Shown here: positions 53,586 through 63,360 of the stretch, one piece after another
Layout of the letters: every line of letters starts with the position of its first letter
How positions within the stretch are numbered: the stretch's first letter is position 1
NCBI GenBank assembly: GCA_004554775.1
Contig: SFKI01000007.1
Coordinates: 1 to 64,000 of the forward strand
DNA from: Subdoligranulum variabile
GTDB taxonomy: Bacteria; Bacillota; Clostridia; Oscillospirales; Ruminococcaceae
DNA: 64,000 nucleotides
Direction of reading: 5' to 3'
Position numbers and translations under genes: made by a program
Notes under the pieces: model-generated
Told to the model about the DNA's origin: nothing
The model's input: the letters and a program-made list of their open reading frames with translations, nothing else
Databases searched by the model: none

Positions 53586-54204
53586 ACAGTCCAACGCCGC
53601 GCTCTATGCGTTCGATGCCGAAAAGCGCGCCGCGCATGGTGTCGTCTGCGGCGTGGATGAAGCGGGCCGCGGCCCTTTGTGCGGGCCGGTCTGCTGCGCC
53701 GCTGTCATCCTTGACCCCAACGACCCCATCGAGGGGGTCAACGACTCCAAAAAGCTGACCGAGAAGCGCCGCGAAGCCTTGTTTGAGGAAATCACCCGCC
53801 GCGCCGTGGCCTATAAAATCGTGTTCATCTCTCCGCAGGAAATCGACGAGCGCAACATCCTGTGGGCCACAATGGACGGCATGGCGCAGGCCGTGGCAGG
53901 GCTGGATCCTCAGCCGGACCATGTGCTGATCGACGGCAACCGCTGCCCGCCCGGCCTGGCCCAGACGGCAGAATCGGTCGTCAAGGGCGATGCCAACAGC
54001 GCATCCATCGCCGCAGCGTCGATTTTAGCCAAGGTCAGTCGTGACCGCTACATGATGGAGCTGGATAAGCAGTATCCCCAGTACCAACTTGCTAAGCACA
54101 AAGGCTATCCCACCAAGCTGCACTATGAGCTGATCGCCCAGTACGGCATCCAGCCTTTTTACCGCCGCAGCTTTTTGAAAAAGCAGGGCTACTGGCATGA
54201 CTGA
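53530..54204 (+). CDS. rnhB: Ribonuclease HII
   Basis: A 224-aa nuclease that removes ribonucleotides and RNA primers from DNA. The active-site GVDEAGRGPL (D43, E44), the DGN motif and the KGDANSASIAAASILAKV block are intact. The start is placed at ATG 53530, 56 bp inside rbgA, behind GAGGAG; this gives a Thr-rich N-terminal stretch of about 20 residues not seen in typical members. Confidence 0.92.
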   Translation: MPTTTSHKTTPTSRTTRTKQSNAALYAFDAEKRAAHGVVCGVDEAGRGPLCGPVCCAAVILDPNDPIEGVNDSKKLTEKRREALFEEITRRAVAYKIVFISPQEIDERNILWATMDGMAQAVAGLDPQPDHVLIDGNRCPPGLAQTAESVVKGDANSASIAAASILAKVSRDRYMMELDKQYPQYQLAKHKGYPTKLHYELIAQYGIQPFYRRSFLKKQGYWHD

Positions 54205-54550
54205 ACCCATCGGCAAAAAGGGCGAGGCCCTCGCCGCCAAGTATTACATCCAGCGCGGCTACCTGCTGTTAAACCACAACTACCGCACGCGCATGGGGGA
54301 GTTGGACCTGATTTTATATAAGGATGGTCAGCTTGTCTTTGCCGAGGTCAAGACCCGGGCGGGCCGTATGCTGGATACCCCGGCATCGGCCGTGGACGCC
54401 CACAAACAGCGCCGCCTGATCCTGGCGGCCCAATACTACCTGCAGCACAGCCCTTATGCAGATGCCAGCATCCGCTTTGACGTGGTGGAAGTCACCCCCG
54501 CGGGCGATGCCTGGCAGATCCATTGTATCCCGGATGCGTTCCAATGCTAA
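54197..54550 (+). CDS. YraN family endonuclease-like protein (UPF0102)
   Basis: A 117-aa protein of the YraN family with a PD-(D/E)XK-like core: G-K-x-GE-ALAAKYYIQRGY, then MGELDLIL and VFAEVKTR. The family is often beside rnhB and may act on DNA, but its role is not established. It overlaps rnhB by 8 bp. Confidence 0.92.
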   Translation: MTEPIGKKGEALAAKYYIQRGYLLLNHNYRTRMGELDLILYKDGQLVFAEVKTRAGRMLDTPASAVDAHKQRRLILAAQYYLQHSPYADASIRFDVVEVTPAGDAWQIHCIPDAFQC

Positions 54551-54582
54551 GGCGGCACTGCCCCAAAGCTGGAATATAGAGG

Positions 54583-54602
54583 TTTTATAAAGGTCTATAA
54601 AA
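54583..54602 (+). promoter_or_regulatory. Inverted repeat before thrC, candidate operator or hairpin
   Basis: TTTTATA (54583-54589) and TATAAAA (54596-54602) form a perfect 7-bp inverted repeat with a 6-bp spacer, ending 3 nt before the AGGAGG ribosome-binding site. It could be an operator, or a weak hairpin affecting initiation. Confidence 0.45.
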
Positions 54603-54619
54603 ATAGGAGGGTTTTCGAT

Positions 54620-56068
54620 ATGCAGTTTCAGAGTACCAGAGATTCCGCACTCCGCGTTTCGTCGTCCGAGGCGATCGTGCGCGGTTTGGCACCCAAAAGC
54701 GGCCTGTTTGTGCCGGAATCCTTCCCGCAAGCCGATTTGGAAGGCTGGAAGTCCCTGTCTTACCCGGCTCTGGCCGAGCAGGTGCTGAAAAGCTTCCTGA
54801 CCGATTACAGCGCTGATTTCCTGCACAGTGCCACCGCTGCCACCTACGGGGAAGCGTTCGGCGGCAAGGCAGGCGAGACCGTCAAGGTCAGCGACGGCAT
54901 CTACGCGCTGGAGCTGTGGCACGGCCCCACCTGCGCGTTCAAGGACTACGCCTTGCAGCTGATGCCCAAACTGCTGGTCGAGGCAAAAAAGAACCTGGGC
55001 CGCACCGAGATTACCCGCATTCTGGTAGCCACTTCCGGCGATACCGGCAAGGCCGCGCTGGCGGGCTACGCGGACCTCGATGGCATTGAAATCGAGGTCT
55101 TTTACCCCAACGCCGGCACCAGCGAGATCCAGCATTTGCAGATGGCTACCCAAAAGGGCGAAAACGTTCAGGTCTACGCGGTCGAGGGCAACTTCGACGA
55201 CGCCCAGACCGGCGTAAAGCGCGTCTTTGCCGACGACACCGTTGCCGCCGAGCTGGAAGCCCGCCACATCCGCCTGTCCAGCGCCAACTCCATCAACTGG
55301 GGCCGCCTGGTGCCGCAGATCGTCTACTACTTCTACGCCTACTTCCGCCTGGCCGAGCAGGGGGCTGTCGCCTGGGGCAGCCCCGTCGACTTCTGCGTGC
55401 CCACCGGCAACTTCGGTGATATCCTGGCCGGTTACTACGCCAAGCAGATGGGCCTGCCCATCGGTAAGCTGATCTGCGCATCCAACAAAAACAACGTACT
55501 GACGGACTTTATCAAAACCGGCACCTACGACGCCCGCCGCACTTTCTACAAGACGACCTCGCCGTCGATGGACATTTTGATCTCCTCGAACCTCGAACGT
55601 CTGCTGCTGCACACCAGCGGCAGCGCCGAAAAGGTCGAGGGCTGGATGCAGGAGCTGGCAGCGACCGGCAAGTACACCGTCGATGCCGATACCCTTGCCA
55701 AGATTCAGGCAAACTTCGCCGCCGGTTACGCCGATGACGCCGCCGGTGCCGCCGAGATCCGCGCCCGCTTTGAGCGCGACGGCTATCTCTGCGACACCCA
55801 CACCGCCGTGGCGTTCCATGTGGCCGAGGCCAACCGCAGCACCGCGCCGATGGTCGTGCTCTCCACCGCCAGCCCGTTCAAGTTCCCGCGTGATGTGCTG
55901 GCCGCACTGGGCGAGACTGCCCCGGAGAGCGACTTTGCCGCTATGGCCGCGCTGACCGCCAAGACCGGTGCCGCAGCCCCGGCCAGCCTGCGCGAGCTGG
56001 ACAAACTGCCTGTGCGCTTCAACACGGTCATCCAGCCCGGCGAGATCCGCGCCGCAGCCCTGCGCTGA
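54620..56068 (+). CDS. thrC: Threonine synthase
   Basis: A 482-aa PLP enzyme that converts O-phosphohomoserine to threonine. The PLP lysine lies in GPTCAFKDYALQ near 107; the phosphate-binding SGDTGKAAL and the NSINWGRLVPQIVYYF segment are present. Length fits the longer class of threonine synthases. Other threonine genes are not nearby. Confidence 0.95.
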   Translation: MQFQSTRDSALRVSSSEAIVRGLAPKSGLFVPESFPQADLEGWKSLSYPALAEQVLKSFLTDYSADFLHSATAATYGEAFGGKAGETVKVSDGIYALELWHGPTCAFKDYALQLMPKLLVEAKKNLGRTEITRILVATSGDTGKAALAGYADLDGIEIEVFYPNAGTSEIQHLQMATQKGENVQVYAVEGNFDDAQTGVKRVFADDTVAAELEARHIRLSSANSINWGRLVPQIVYYFYAYFRLAEQGAVAWGSPVDFCVPTGNFGDILAGYYAKQMGLPIGKLICASNKNNVLTDFIKTGTYDARRTFYKTTSPSMDILISSNLERLLLHTSGSAEKVEGWMQELAATGKYTVDADTLAKIQANFAAGYADDAAGAAEIRARFERDGYLCDTHTAVAFHVAEANRSTAPMVVLSTASPFKFPRDVLAALGETAPESDFAAMAALTAKTGAAAPASLRELDKLPVRFNTVIQPGEIRAAALR

Positions 56069-56099
56069 GCCGCAGTAAATTTACGAAAGGGGGGCGTGT

Positions 56100-56783
56100 A
56101 TGGCCCTGTTTGTGATCGGAGACCTGCACCTCTCCTTAGGGGCAGATAAGCCTATGGATATCTTTCCCGGCTGGGAAGGCTATCTGCCCAGACTCGAAGC
56201 CAACTGGCGCAAGCTCATCACCCCGGAAGATACCGTGGTGCTGGCGGGCGACACCAGCTGGGCGATGAATCTCAACGATACCAAGGCCGATTTCGCCTTT
56301 ATCCAAAGCCTGCCGGGCCAGAAATGGCTGCTGAAAGGCAACCATGACTACTGGTGGACCACCACCCGCAAGATGGATAAATTTCTGGCCGCTTCCGGCT
56401 TTGACACGCTGCATATCCTGCACAATAACGCCTGTATCGTAGAGGACACCGCTCTCTGCGGTACGCGCGGCTGGCCGTTTGACGACGTGGACGCCCAGGG
56501 CGAAAAGCTGATGGCGCGCGAGGCGGGCCGCCTGCGGATGAGCTTGCAGGCAGCGGGGGACACGCCCCGCAAGATCGCATTCCTGCACTATCCGCCGGTC
56601 TATCCCGGTGCCAGCGCCAAAGAGCTTGTCGAGGTCCTCAACGAGTTCGGCGTGACTGAATGTTATTATGGCCACCTGCACGGAAAGTCGATCCGTTACG
56701 CTGTGCAGGGCCCGGTGGACGGCATCACCTACCGCCTGATTTCGGCGGACGGGCTGGTGTTCTGTCCATATAAAATTGGCTGA
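56100..56783 (+). CDS. Calcineurin-like metallophosphoesterase
   Basis: A 227-aa two-metal phosphoesterase. Metal motifs appear in order: GDLHL (residues 7-11), GDTSWAM, GNHDYWW, HYPPVY and GHLHGKS. The substrate is unknown; homologues are annotated as Ser/Thr-type phosphatases. It follows thrC by 31 bp behind AAAGGGGGG, possibly in one unit. Confidence 0.88.
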   Translation: MALFVIGDLHLSLGADKPMDIFPGWEGYLPRLEANWRKLITPEDTVVLAGDTSWAMNLNDTKADFAFIQSLPGQKWLLKGNHDYWWTTTRKMDKFLAASGFDTLHILHNNACIVEDTALCGTRGWPFDDVDAQGEKLMAREAGRLRMSLQAAGDTPRKIAFLHYPPVYPGASAKELVEVLNEFGVTECYYGHLHGKSIRYAVQGPVDGITYRLISADGLVFCPYKIG

Positions 56784-56870
56784 AACCCGTAAAAAACGCA
56801 ATTTTCTTCGGGAAATAGGCTCTGAATTGTTAAAATTTTCAAAACAGGGCTGGTATTCTTGGCGGGAACA

Positions 56871-56879
56871 TGCTATAAT
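56871..56879 (+). promoter_or_regulatory. Extended -10 promoter of tig
   Basis: TGCTATAAT at 56871-56879 is an extended -10. A convincing -35 is not seen. The leader is about 40 nt and ends in TGGAGGAA. Confidence 0.65.
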
Positions 56880-56922
56880 AGCTTGTATTTTTATGTACAT
56901 TTATTTTTGGAGGAATTTATAA

Positions 56923-58320
56923 ATGAAACTGATTTCCTGTGAAAAGCTCGAAAAGAGCATGGTCGAACTGCAATTCTCTATTGACGCGGAGACCTTCAAA
57001 TCCGCCGTCAACGCCGCCTTCAAGCGTGAGGGCAAGAAGTACGCCATCCCCGGTTTCCGTAAGGGCAAGGCCCCCAAGGCTATGATCGAGAAGATGTACG
57101 GCAAGGACCTGTTCCAGTACGACGCTGTTAACGATCTGTTCCCCGAGAACTACGAGGCTGCCGTTAAGGAAGCCAACATCGACGTTGTCGGCCGTCCCGA
57201 TGCCGAGGTCGTTTCTATGTCCGAGGAAGAGGGTGCTACCCTGAAGGTCAAGGTCGCCGTCAAGCCGGAGGTCGAGCTGGGCGAGTATGCCGGTTTAACC
57301 GTCAACAAAGATGTCAAGACTGTGGATGAGGCTGACGTCGACGCCGAGATCAAGCGCATGCAGGATCGCAACGGCCGTCTGCTGACCCGTGAGGGCGCTG
57401 CCGAGAACGGCGACACCGTTGATATCGACTTCGAGGGCTTCGTTGATGGCAAGGCTTTCGACGGCGGCAAGGCTGAGCACTACTCTCTGGTGCTGGGCAG
57501 CGGCTCCTTCATCCCCGGCTTCGAGGAGCAGGTCGTTGGCCACGCCGCTGGCGAGAACTTCGACGTCAACGTCAAGTTCCCCGAGGAGTACCAGGCTGAA
57601 GAGCTGGCCGGTAAGGACGCCACCTTCAAGATCAAGCTGCACGAGGTCAAGTACAAGGAGCTGCCCGAGCTGGACGACGATTTCGCCAAGGACGTCAGCG
57701 AGTACGACACCCTGGACGAGCTGAAGGACTCCATCCGCAATGGCATCCAGGCCAACCACGAGAAGCAGGCTGACCAGAAGGTCGAGAACGATTTGATCGA
57801 CCAGGTCGTTTCCAACATGAAGGCCGAGATCCCCGACGCCATGATCGACTCCCGCATCGAGGAGCTGGTGCAGGACTTCCATTACCGCATCTCCCAGCAG
57901 GGCCTGAAGCTCGAGCAGTACTTGCAGTACATGGGCATGACCATGGACCAGTTTAAGGAGCAGTTCCGTGAGCAGGCCGACAAGCAGGTCAAGATGCGCC
58001 TGGCTATGGAGGCTATCGTTGCCAAGGAGAGCATCGAGGCTACCGAGGAGGAGTTCGAGGCCGAGATCAAGCGCATTGCCGATGCTTACCAGATGGAGGC
58101 TGACAAGGTCAAGAGCCTGGTCGACGCCGCTGCTGTCAAGAAGGATCTGGCTGTCAACAAGGCCATCGACTTCGTGAAGTCCAAGGCTAACATCGTTACC
58201 GCTGCTGTCGAGGAAAAGAAGCCCGCCAAAAAGACCACCCGCAAGACCACCAAGAAGGCTGCCGCCAAGAAAGAGGAAGCCAAGGAAGAGCCGAAGGAAG
58301 AGGAGAGCAAGGGCGAGTGA
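56923..58320 (+). CDS. tig: Trigger factor
   Basis: A 465-aa ribosome-bound chaperone and prolyl isomerase. The ribosome-docking loop is FRKGKAPKAM near 45-54, the FKBP-type domain follows (DTVDIDFEGFVDGKAFDGG near 164-182), then the helical substrate-holding arms. A Lys/Ala then Glu-rich tail of about 40 residues (426-465) extends past the usual end. Codon use is biased to GCT and GAG as in the ribosomal genes. Confidence 0.96.
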   Translation: MKLISCEKLEKSMVELQFSIDAETFKSAVNAAFKREGKKYAIPGFRKGKAPKAMIEKMYGKDLFQYDAVNDLFPENYEAAVKEANIDVVGRPDAEVVSMSEEEGATLKVKVAVKPEVELGEYAGLTVNKDVKTVDEADVDAEIKRMQDRNGRLLTREGAAENGDTVDIDFEGFVDGKAFDGGKAEHYSLVLGSGSFIPGFEEQVVGHAAGENFDVNVKFPEEYQAEELAGKDATFKIKLHEVKYKELPELDDDFAKDVSEYDTLDELKDSIRNGIQANHEKQADQKVENDLIDQVVSNMKAEIPDAMIDSRIEELVQDFHYRISQQGLKLEQYLQYMGMTMDQFKEQFREQADKQVKMRLAMEAIVAKESIEATEEEFEAEIKRIADAYQMEADKVKSLVDAAAVKKDLAVNKAIDFVKSKANIVTAAVEEKKPAKKTTRKTTKKAAAKKEEAKEEPKEEESKGE

Positions 58321-58352
58321 TCCCCGCGCTTTCTGAGCTAAACAAGATGTAA

Positions 58353-58393
58353 AAGGGCCGATACGGTGCGCATCTGCCGCCGTATCGGTTCTT
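58353..58393 (+). terminator. Stem-loop between tig and clpP
   Basis: CCGATACGG (58358-58366) pairs with CCGTATCGG (58380-58388), flanked by AAAGGG and TTCTTT. The T tract is weak; partial termination or processing is likely. Confidence 0.6.
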
Positions 58394-58433
58394 TGGTGAA
58401 CCCCTATTTTAAGCATTAAGGAGGGAAAACCCC

Positions 58434-59024
58434 ATGAGCCTTGTACCCTATGTTGTCGAACAGACTGCCCGCGGTGAGCGCAGTTACGATATTTTTTCGC
58501 GCCTGCTCAATGACCGCATCATCGTGCTGAGCGAGGATGTCAACTCCAGCTCCGCCAGCGTGATCGTCGCCCAGCTGCTGTACCTGGAAGGCCAGGATCC
58601 GGAAAAGGACATTTACTTCTACATCAACAGCCCCGGCGGCTCCATCTCGGATGGTATGGCGATCCACGATACCATGAACTATATCAAGTGCGATGTCTCC
58701 ACCATCTGCGTGGGCATGGCCGCCTCGATGGGCGCTTTCCTGCTGGCAAGCGGCACCAAGGGCAAGCGTTTTGCCCTGCCCAACTCCGAAATTTTGATCC
58801 ACCAGCCGCTGATCGGCGGCCAGGGCATCTCCGGCCAGACGACTGACATCCAGATCCATGCCAACCACATGGTGCACATCCGCAACAAGATGAACACCCT
58901 GCTCAGCCAGTACACCGGCCAGCCGCTGGAGACCATCCAGAAGGACACCGAGCGTGATAACTATATGACGGCCCAGCAGGCAAAGGATTACGGTCTGATC
59001 GACGAGATCCTCTATAAACACTGA
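58434..59024 (+). CDS. clpP: ATP-dependent Clp protease proteolytic subunit
   Basis: A 196-aa serine protease that forms the double-ring chamber. The triad is visible: S98 in GMAASMGAF, H123 in LIHQPLIGG and an aspartate near 171-175. The family start PYVVEQTARGERSYDIFSRL is intact. It lies directly before clpX, its unfoldase. Confidence 0.98.
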   Translation: MSLVPYVVEQTARGERSYDIFSRLLNDRIIVLSEDVNSSSASVIVAQLLYLEGQDPEKDIYFYINSPGGSISDGMAIHDTMNYIKCDVSTICVGMAASMGAFLLASGTKGKRFALPNSEILIHQPLIGGQGISGQTTDIQIHANHMVHIRNKMNTLLSQYTGQPLETIQKDTERDNYMTAQQAKDYGLIDEILYKH

Positions 59025-59038
59025 TTCGGGGGAAGAAC

Positions 59039-60389
<1,351 letters not shown>

Positions 60390-60391
<2 letters not shown>

Positions 60392-60432
60392 AAATACGGC
60401 AGGAACGCACAAACGCTCCTGCCGTATTTTTG
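60390..60432 (+). terminator. clpX terminator
   Basis: A 14-bp stem (AAAAATACGGCAGG / CCTGCCGTATTTTT) with a 14-nt loop ends in T5. Confidence 0.9.
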
Positions 60433-60459
60433 TTCACAAAAATTTTATAGTGAAACCTC

Positions 60460-60488
60460 TTGATTTTTTGCAGCAAAGTGATTATTAT
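60460..60488 (+). promoter_or_regulatory. Promoter of groES-groEL
   Basis: TTGATT (60460-60465) and TATTAT (60483-60488), 17-bp spacer. The start site would fall in the CIRCE operator. Confidence 0.75.
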
Positions 60489-60492
60489 ATAT

Positions 60493-60519
60493 TTAGCACT
60501 CAGAGAGAATGAGTGCTAA
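60493..60519 (+). promoter_or_regulatory. CIRCE operator (HrcA binding site)
   Basis: TTAGCACTC, 9 bp, GAGTGCTAA: an exact match to the CIRCE consensus. It indicates HrcA repression of groESL, relieved by heat or unfolded protein. The hrcA gene is not in the window. Confidence 0.98.
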
Positions 60520-60563
60520 ATAAAATCTTCAAAGAGAAATCTTTTATTAGGAGGAACTTTCCT

Positions 60564-60848
60564 ATGAAAATCAAACCTCTTGCAGACCGTGTTGTTATCA
60601 AACTGGTTGAAGAAGAAGAGACCACCAAAGGCGGCCTGATCCTGTCCGGCTCCGCAAAAGAGAAGCCCCAGGTCGCTGAGGTCATCGCAGTCGGCCCCGG
60701 CGGCAACGTCGACGGTAAAGAAGTCGAGATGATCGTTAAGGTTGGCGATAAGGTCCTGACCAGCAAGTATTCCGGCACCGAGGTCAAGGTCGATGGCGAA
60801 GAGTGCACCATCGTCCGCCAGAGCGATATCCTCGCTGTGGTTGAGTAA
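60564..60848 (+). CDS. groES: Co-chaperonin GroES
   Basis: A 94-aa lid of the chaperonin. It starts MKIKPLADRVVIK, and the mobile loop EETTKGGLILSG and the GPGG turn are typical. The ATG at 60564 is supported by TAGGAGGAA; the earlier in-frame ATG at 60513 overlaps CIRCE. Confidence 0.98.
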   Translation: MKIKPLADRVVIKLVEEEETTKGGLILSGSAKEKPQVAEVIAVGPGGNVDGKEVEMIVKVGDKVLTSKYSGTEVKVDGEECTIVRQSDILAVVE

Positions 60849-60892
60849 TTTCTGATTTTCCTACTTTTCTTAAATAAAGGAGATAATGCTTT

Positions 60893-62524
60893 ATGGCTAA
60901 GCAGATTAAACAGGGCGAGGACGCCCGTAAGGCACTTTGCGCAGGCATCGACCAGTTGGCCGATACCGTTAAAGTTACCCTGGGCCCCAAGGGCCGCAAC
61001 GTGGTGCTGAGCAAGAAGTTCGGCAGCCCGCTCATCACCAACGATGGTGTCACCATCGCCAAGGAGATCGAGCTGAAAGATGAGTTTGAGAACATGGGTG
61101 CTCAGCTCGTCCGCGAAGTCGCCACCAAGACCAACGATGCAGCCGGCGACGGCACCACCACCGCCACCGTTCTGGCCCAGGCACTTGTCACCGAGGGCAT
61201 GAAGAATGTCACCGCCGGTGCCAACCCCATGGACATCAAGCGCGGCATGCAGAAAGCCGTTTCCGCCGCAGTTGCTTCTGTTAAAGAGCACAGCCAGAAA
61301 GTCAACGGCAGCAAGGATATCGCCCGTGTCGGCACCGTTTCTGCCGGTGATGCCGAGATCGGCCAGCTGATCGCTGACGCCATGGAGAAGGTCACTGCCG
61401 ATGGTGTCATCACCATCGAGGAGAACAAGACCACCGCCGAGACCTACACCGAGGTCGTTGAGGGCATGCAGTTTGACCGCGGTTACGTGACCCCCTACAT
61501 GGTCACCGACACCGAGAAGATGGAGACCGTCTACGACGACTGCTCCGTCCTGATCACCGACAAGAAGATCAGCGTTTTCCAGGACATCGTTCCTCTGCTG
61601 GAGCAGGTCATCCAGTCCGGCCGTAAGCTGCTGATCATCGCCGAGGATGTCGAAGGCGACGCCCTGTCCAACCTGATCATCAACCGTCTGCGCGGCGGCC
61701 TGAACGTCGTCGTCGTCAAGGCCCCCGGCTTTGGCGATCGCCGCAAGGAGATGCTTCAGGATATCGCTATCCTGACCGGCGGCACTGTCATCAGCAGCGA
61801 CCTGGGCTATGAGCTCAAGGACGCCACCATGCAGCTGCTGGGCACCGCCCGCCAGGTCAAGGTCACCAAGGAGAACACCACCATCGTCGGCGGTGCCGGT
61901 GACAAGCAAGCCATCGCTGACCGCGTGGCCCAGATCCGCAGCCAGATCGCTTCCGCTACCTCTGACTTCGACCGTGAAAAGCTGCAAGAGCGCCTGGCCA
62001 AGATGGCTGGCGGCGTGGCCGTCATCAAGGTCGGTGCCGCTACCGAGGTCGAGATGAAGGACAAGAAGCTCCGCATCGAGGACGCCCTGAACGCCACCAA
62101 GGCTGCTGTGGAAGAGGGCATCGTCGCTGGCGGCGGTACGGCCACCATCAACGCCATCCCCGCTGTTGACAAGGTCGTCAATGAGCTGGAAGGCGACGAG
62201 CGCACCGGCGCTAAGATCGTCCGCAAAGCTCTGGAAGCTCCTCTGCGCCAGATCGCCAAGAACGCTGGCCTGGAAGGCAGCGTCATCATCGACAACATCC
62301 TCAAGGTCAACAAGGCTAACTACGGTTTCGATGCACAGAAGGAAGAGTATGTCGAGGATATGATCGAGGCCGGTATCGTCGATCCGACCAAGGTCACCCG
62401 TTCCGCTCTGGAGAACGCTTCCAGCGTTGCCGCTATGGTCCTGACTACCGAGAGCCTGGTTGCCGACCTGCCCGAGCCGCCGGCCCCCGCCGCCCCGGCC
62501 CCCGACATGGGCGGTATGTACTAA
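60893..62524 (+). CDS. groEL: Chaperonin GroEL
   Basis: A 543-aa ATP-driven folding chamber. LGPKGRNVVLSK near 31, the DGTTTATVLAQAL nucleotide motif near 86 and EEGIVAGGGTA near 409 are intact. The C-terminal tail is short, ending PDMGGMY instead of long GGM repeats. It is co-transcribed with groES under CIRCE control. Confidence 0.98.
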   Translation: MAKQIKQGEDARKALCAGIDQLADTVKVTLGPKGRNVVLSKKFGSPLITNDGVTIAKEIELKDEFENMGAQLVREVATKTNDAAGDGTTTATVLAQALVTEGMKNVTAGANPMDIKRGMQKAVSAAVASVKEHSQKVNGSKDIARVGTVSAGDAEIGQLIADAMEKVTADGVITIEENKTTAETYTEVVEGMQFDRGYVTPYMVTDTEKMETVYDDCSVLITDKKISVFQDIVPLLEQVIQSGRKLLIIAEDVEGDALSNLIINRLRGGLNVVVVKAPGFGDRRKEMLQDIAILTGGTVISSDLGYELKDATMQLLGTARQVKVTKENTTIVGGAGDKQAIADRVAQIRSQIASATSDFDREKLQERLAKMAGGVAVIKVGAATEVEMKDKKLRIEDALNATKAAVEEGIVAGGGTATINAIPAVDKVVNELEGDERTGAKIVRKALEAPLRQIAKNAGLEGSVIIDNILKVNKANYGFDAQKEEYVEDMIEAGIVDPTKVTRSALENASSVAAMVLTTESLVADLPEPPAPAAPAPDMGGMY

Positions 62525-62549
62525 GCAGTACAAAACCCCATAAATAATT

Positions 62550-62597
62550 AACAAGCCCCTGGCATCTGTGTAAAGCAGATGCCAGGGGCTTGTTTGT
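62550..62597 (+). terminator. groESL terminator
   Basis: A 19-bp perfect stem (AACAAGCCCCTGGCATCTG and complement) with a 7-nt loop and a short T-rich end. Confidence 0.9.
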
Positions 62598-62601
62598 ACT
62601 A

Positions 62602-62630
62602 TTGAAGCAGGATGCAAAGAATGCTATAAT
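62602..62630 (+). promoter_or_regulatory. Promoter of the VanZ-family gene
   Basis: TTGAAG (62602-62607), 17-bp spacer, TATAAT (62625-62630) with an upstream TGC making an extended -10. Confidence 0.82.
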
Positions 62631-62701
62631 AAAATAATTAGGGTCAATGCTTGCATCGGCCTGCGGCCTCAAGAAAAATCTACCAAAGGAGAGACCACGC
62701 C

Positions 62702-63172
62702 ATGAAAAACCACGCCAAATACCTGGCCTTGGCTGTCACGCTGGCTATCATGGCGCTGATCTTCTTTTTCTCGGCCCAGCAGGGGGCGGCGTCTTACGAG
62801 CTTAGCGCAGTTGTCGCTGATACGGTGCAGCACAGCAAGGCTTCGGCCATCACGCCGGTCTGGTTCGATGTGGAAAACTTCAACGCCAACGTCCGCAAGT
62901 GGGCGCATGTGTATATCTACTGTGCCCTTGGTGTCAGCATGATGGTCACGGTCTATCTCTGGACGCACCGCATCACCCTGTGGCAGCAGGGGCTGCTGAC
63001 GGCGGCGCTCTGCATGCTGTACGCCATATCGGACGAGGTGCATCAATATTTCGTCCCGTCCCGTGCTATGCTTCTCTCCGACGTTGTCATCGACGCTTTC
63101 GGCTTTTTACCCTGCATCGCTGTAACGTGCCTGATTATTTGGCTGCTGCAACGCAGAAAAGCCGCCCGCTAA
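62702..63172 (+). CDS. VanZ family membrane protein
   Basis: A 156-aa protein with about four membrane helices. VanZ-fold motifs are present: FFFSAQQG near 22, the FNANVRKWAHVYIYCALG segment near 61-78, and the ISDEVHQYFVPSR block near 109-121 ending with the conserved D of DVVIDAFG. VanZ gives low-level teicoplanin resistance, but most family members have unknown roles. ATG 62702 follows AAAGGAGAG. Confidence 0.9.
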   Translation: MKNHAKYLALAVTLAIMALIFFFSAQQGAASYELSAVVADTVQHSKASAITPVWFDVENFNANVRKWAHVYIYCALGVSMMVTVYLWTHRITLWQQGLLTAALCMLYAISDEVHQYFVPSRAMLLSDVVIDAFGFLPCIAVTCLIIWLLQRRKAAR

Positions 63173-63178
63173 AACCGG

Positions 63179-63249
63179 ACGGATATAGAATTCGCCCCTG
63201 CGCTGACCGTTCCCGGTAGTCGTAGGGAAGCATTCTAAAGGCTCCCGTC
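63179..63249 (+). ncRNA. Candidate structured RNA element (nested stems)
   Basis: Four nested pairings are possible: GACGG 63179-63183 with CCGTC 63245-63249; TAGAAT 63186-63191 with ATTCTA 63232-63237; CCCTGCG 63196-63202 with CGTAGGG 63221-63227; and an inner ACCG/CGGT hairpin. I do not recognise a known RNA class. Lying just before the PBP gene, it could be a leader or a small RNA. Confidence 0.35.
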
Positions 63250-63313
63250 ATATATCACCCTCTGTAAGGACCGATGCTTGCATCACCCCGCGCATATCCC
63301 AACTAAACTGTCT

Positions 63314-63358
63314 ACCGCCCTCTCCATCCGGCCATACTACCGGGTACAGGGGGCGGTT
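63314..63358 (+). promoter_or_regulatory. Hairpin masking the PBP ribosome-binding site
   Basis: ACCGCCCTCT (63314-63323) pairs over 10 bp with AGGGGGCGGT (63348-63357), and an inner 6-bp stem (63326-63331 with 63340-63345) extends it. The AGGGGG Shine-Dalgarno is inside the 3' arm, and TTTT then ATG follow directly. It could act as a terminator or as a translational gate. Confidence 0.5.
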
Positions 63359-63360
63359 TT

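Noticed and set aside
60513..60563. N-terminal extension of GroES
   Set aside because: The upstream ATG is within the CIRCE operator; the ATG at 60564 has a TAGGAGGAA site and the normal GroES start.
60500..62617. Very long open frame antisense to groES and groEL
   Set aside because: Same shadow effect; it would cover the CIRCE operator and promoter of groESL.
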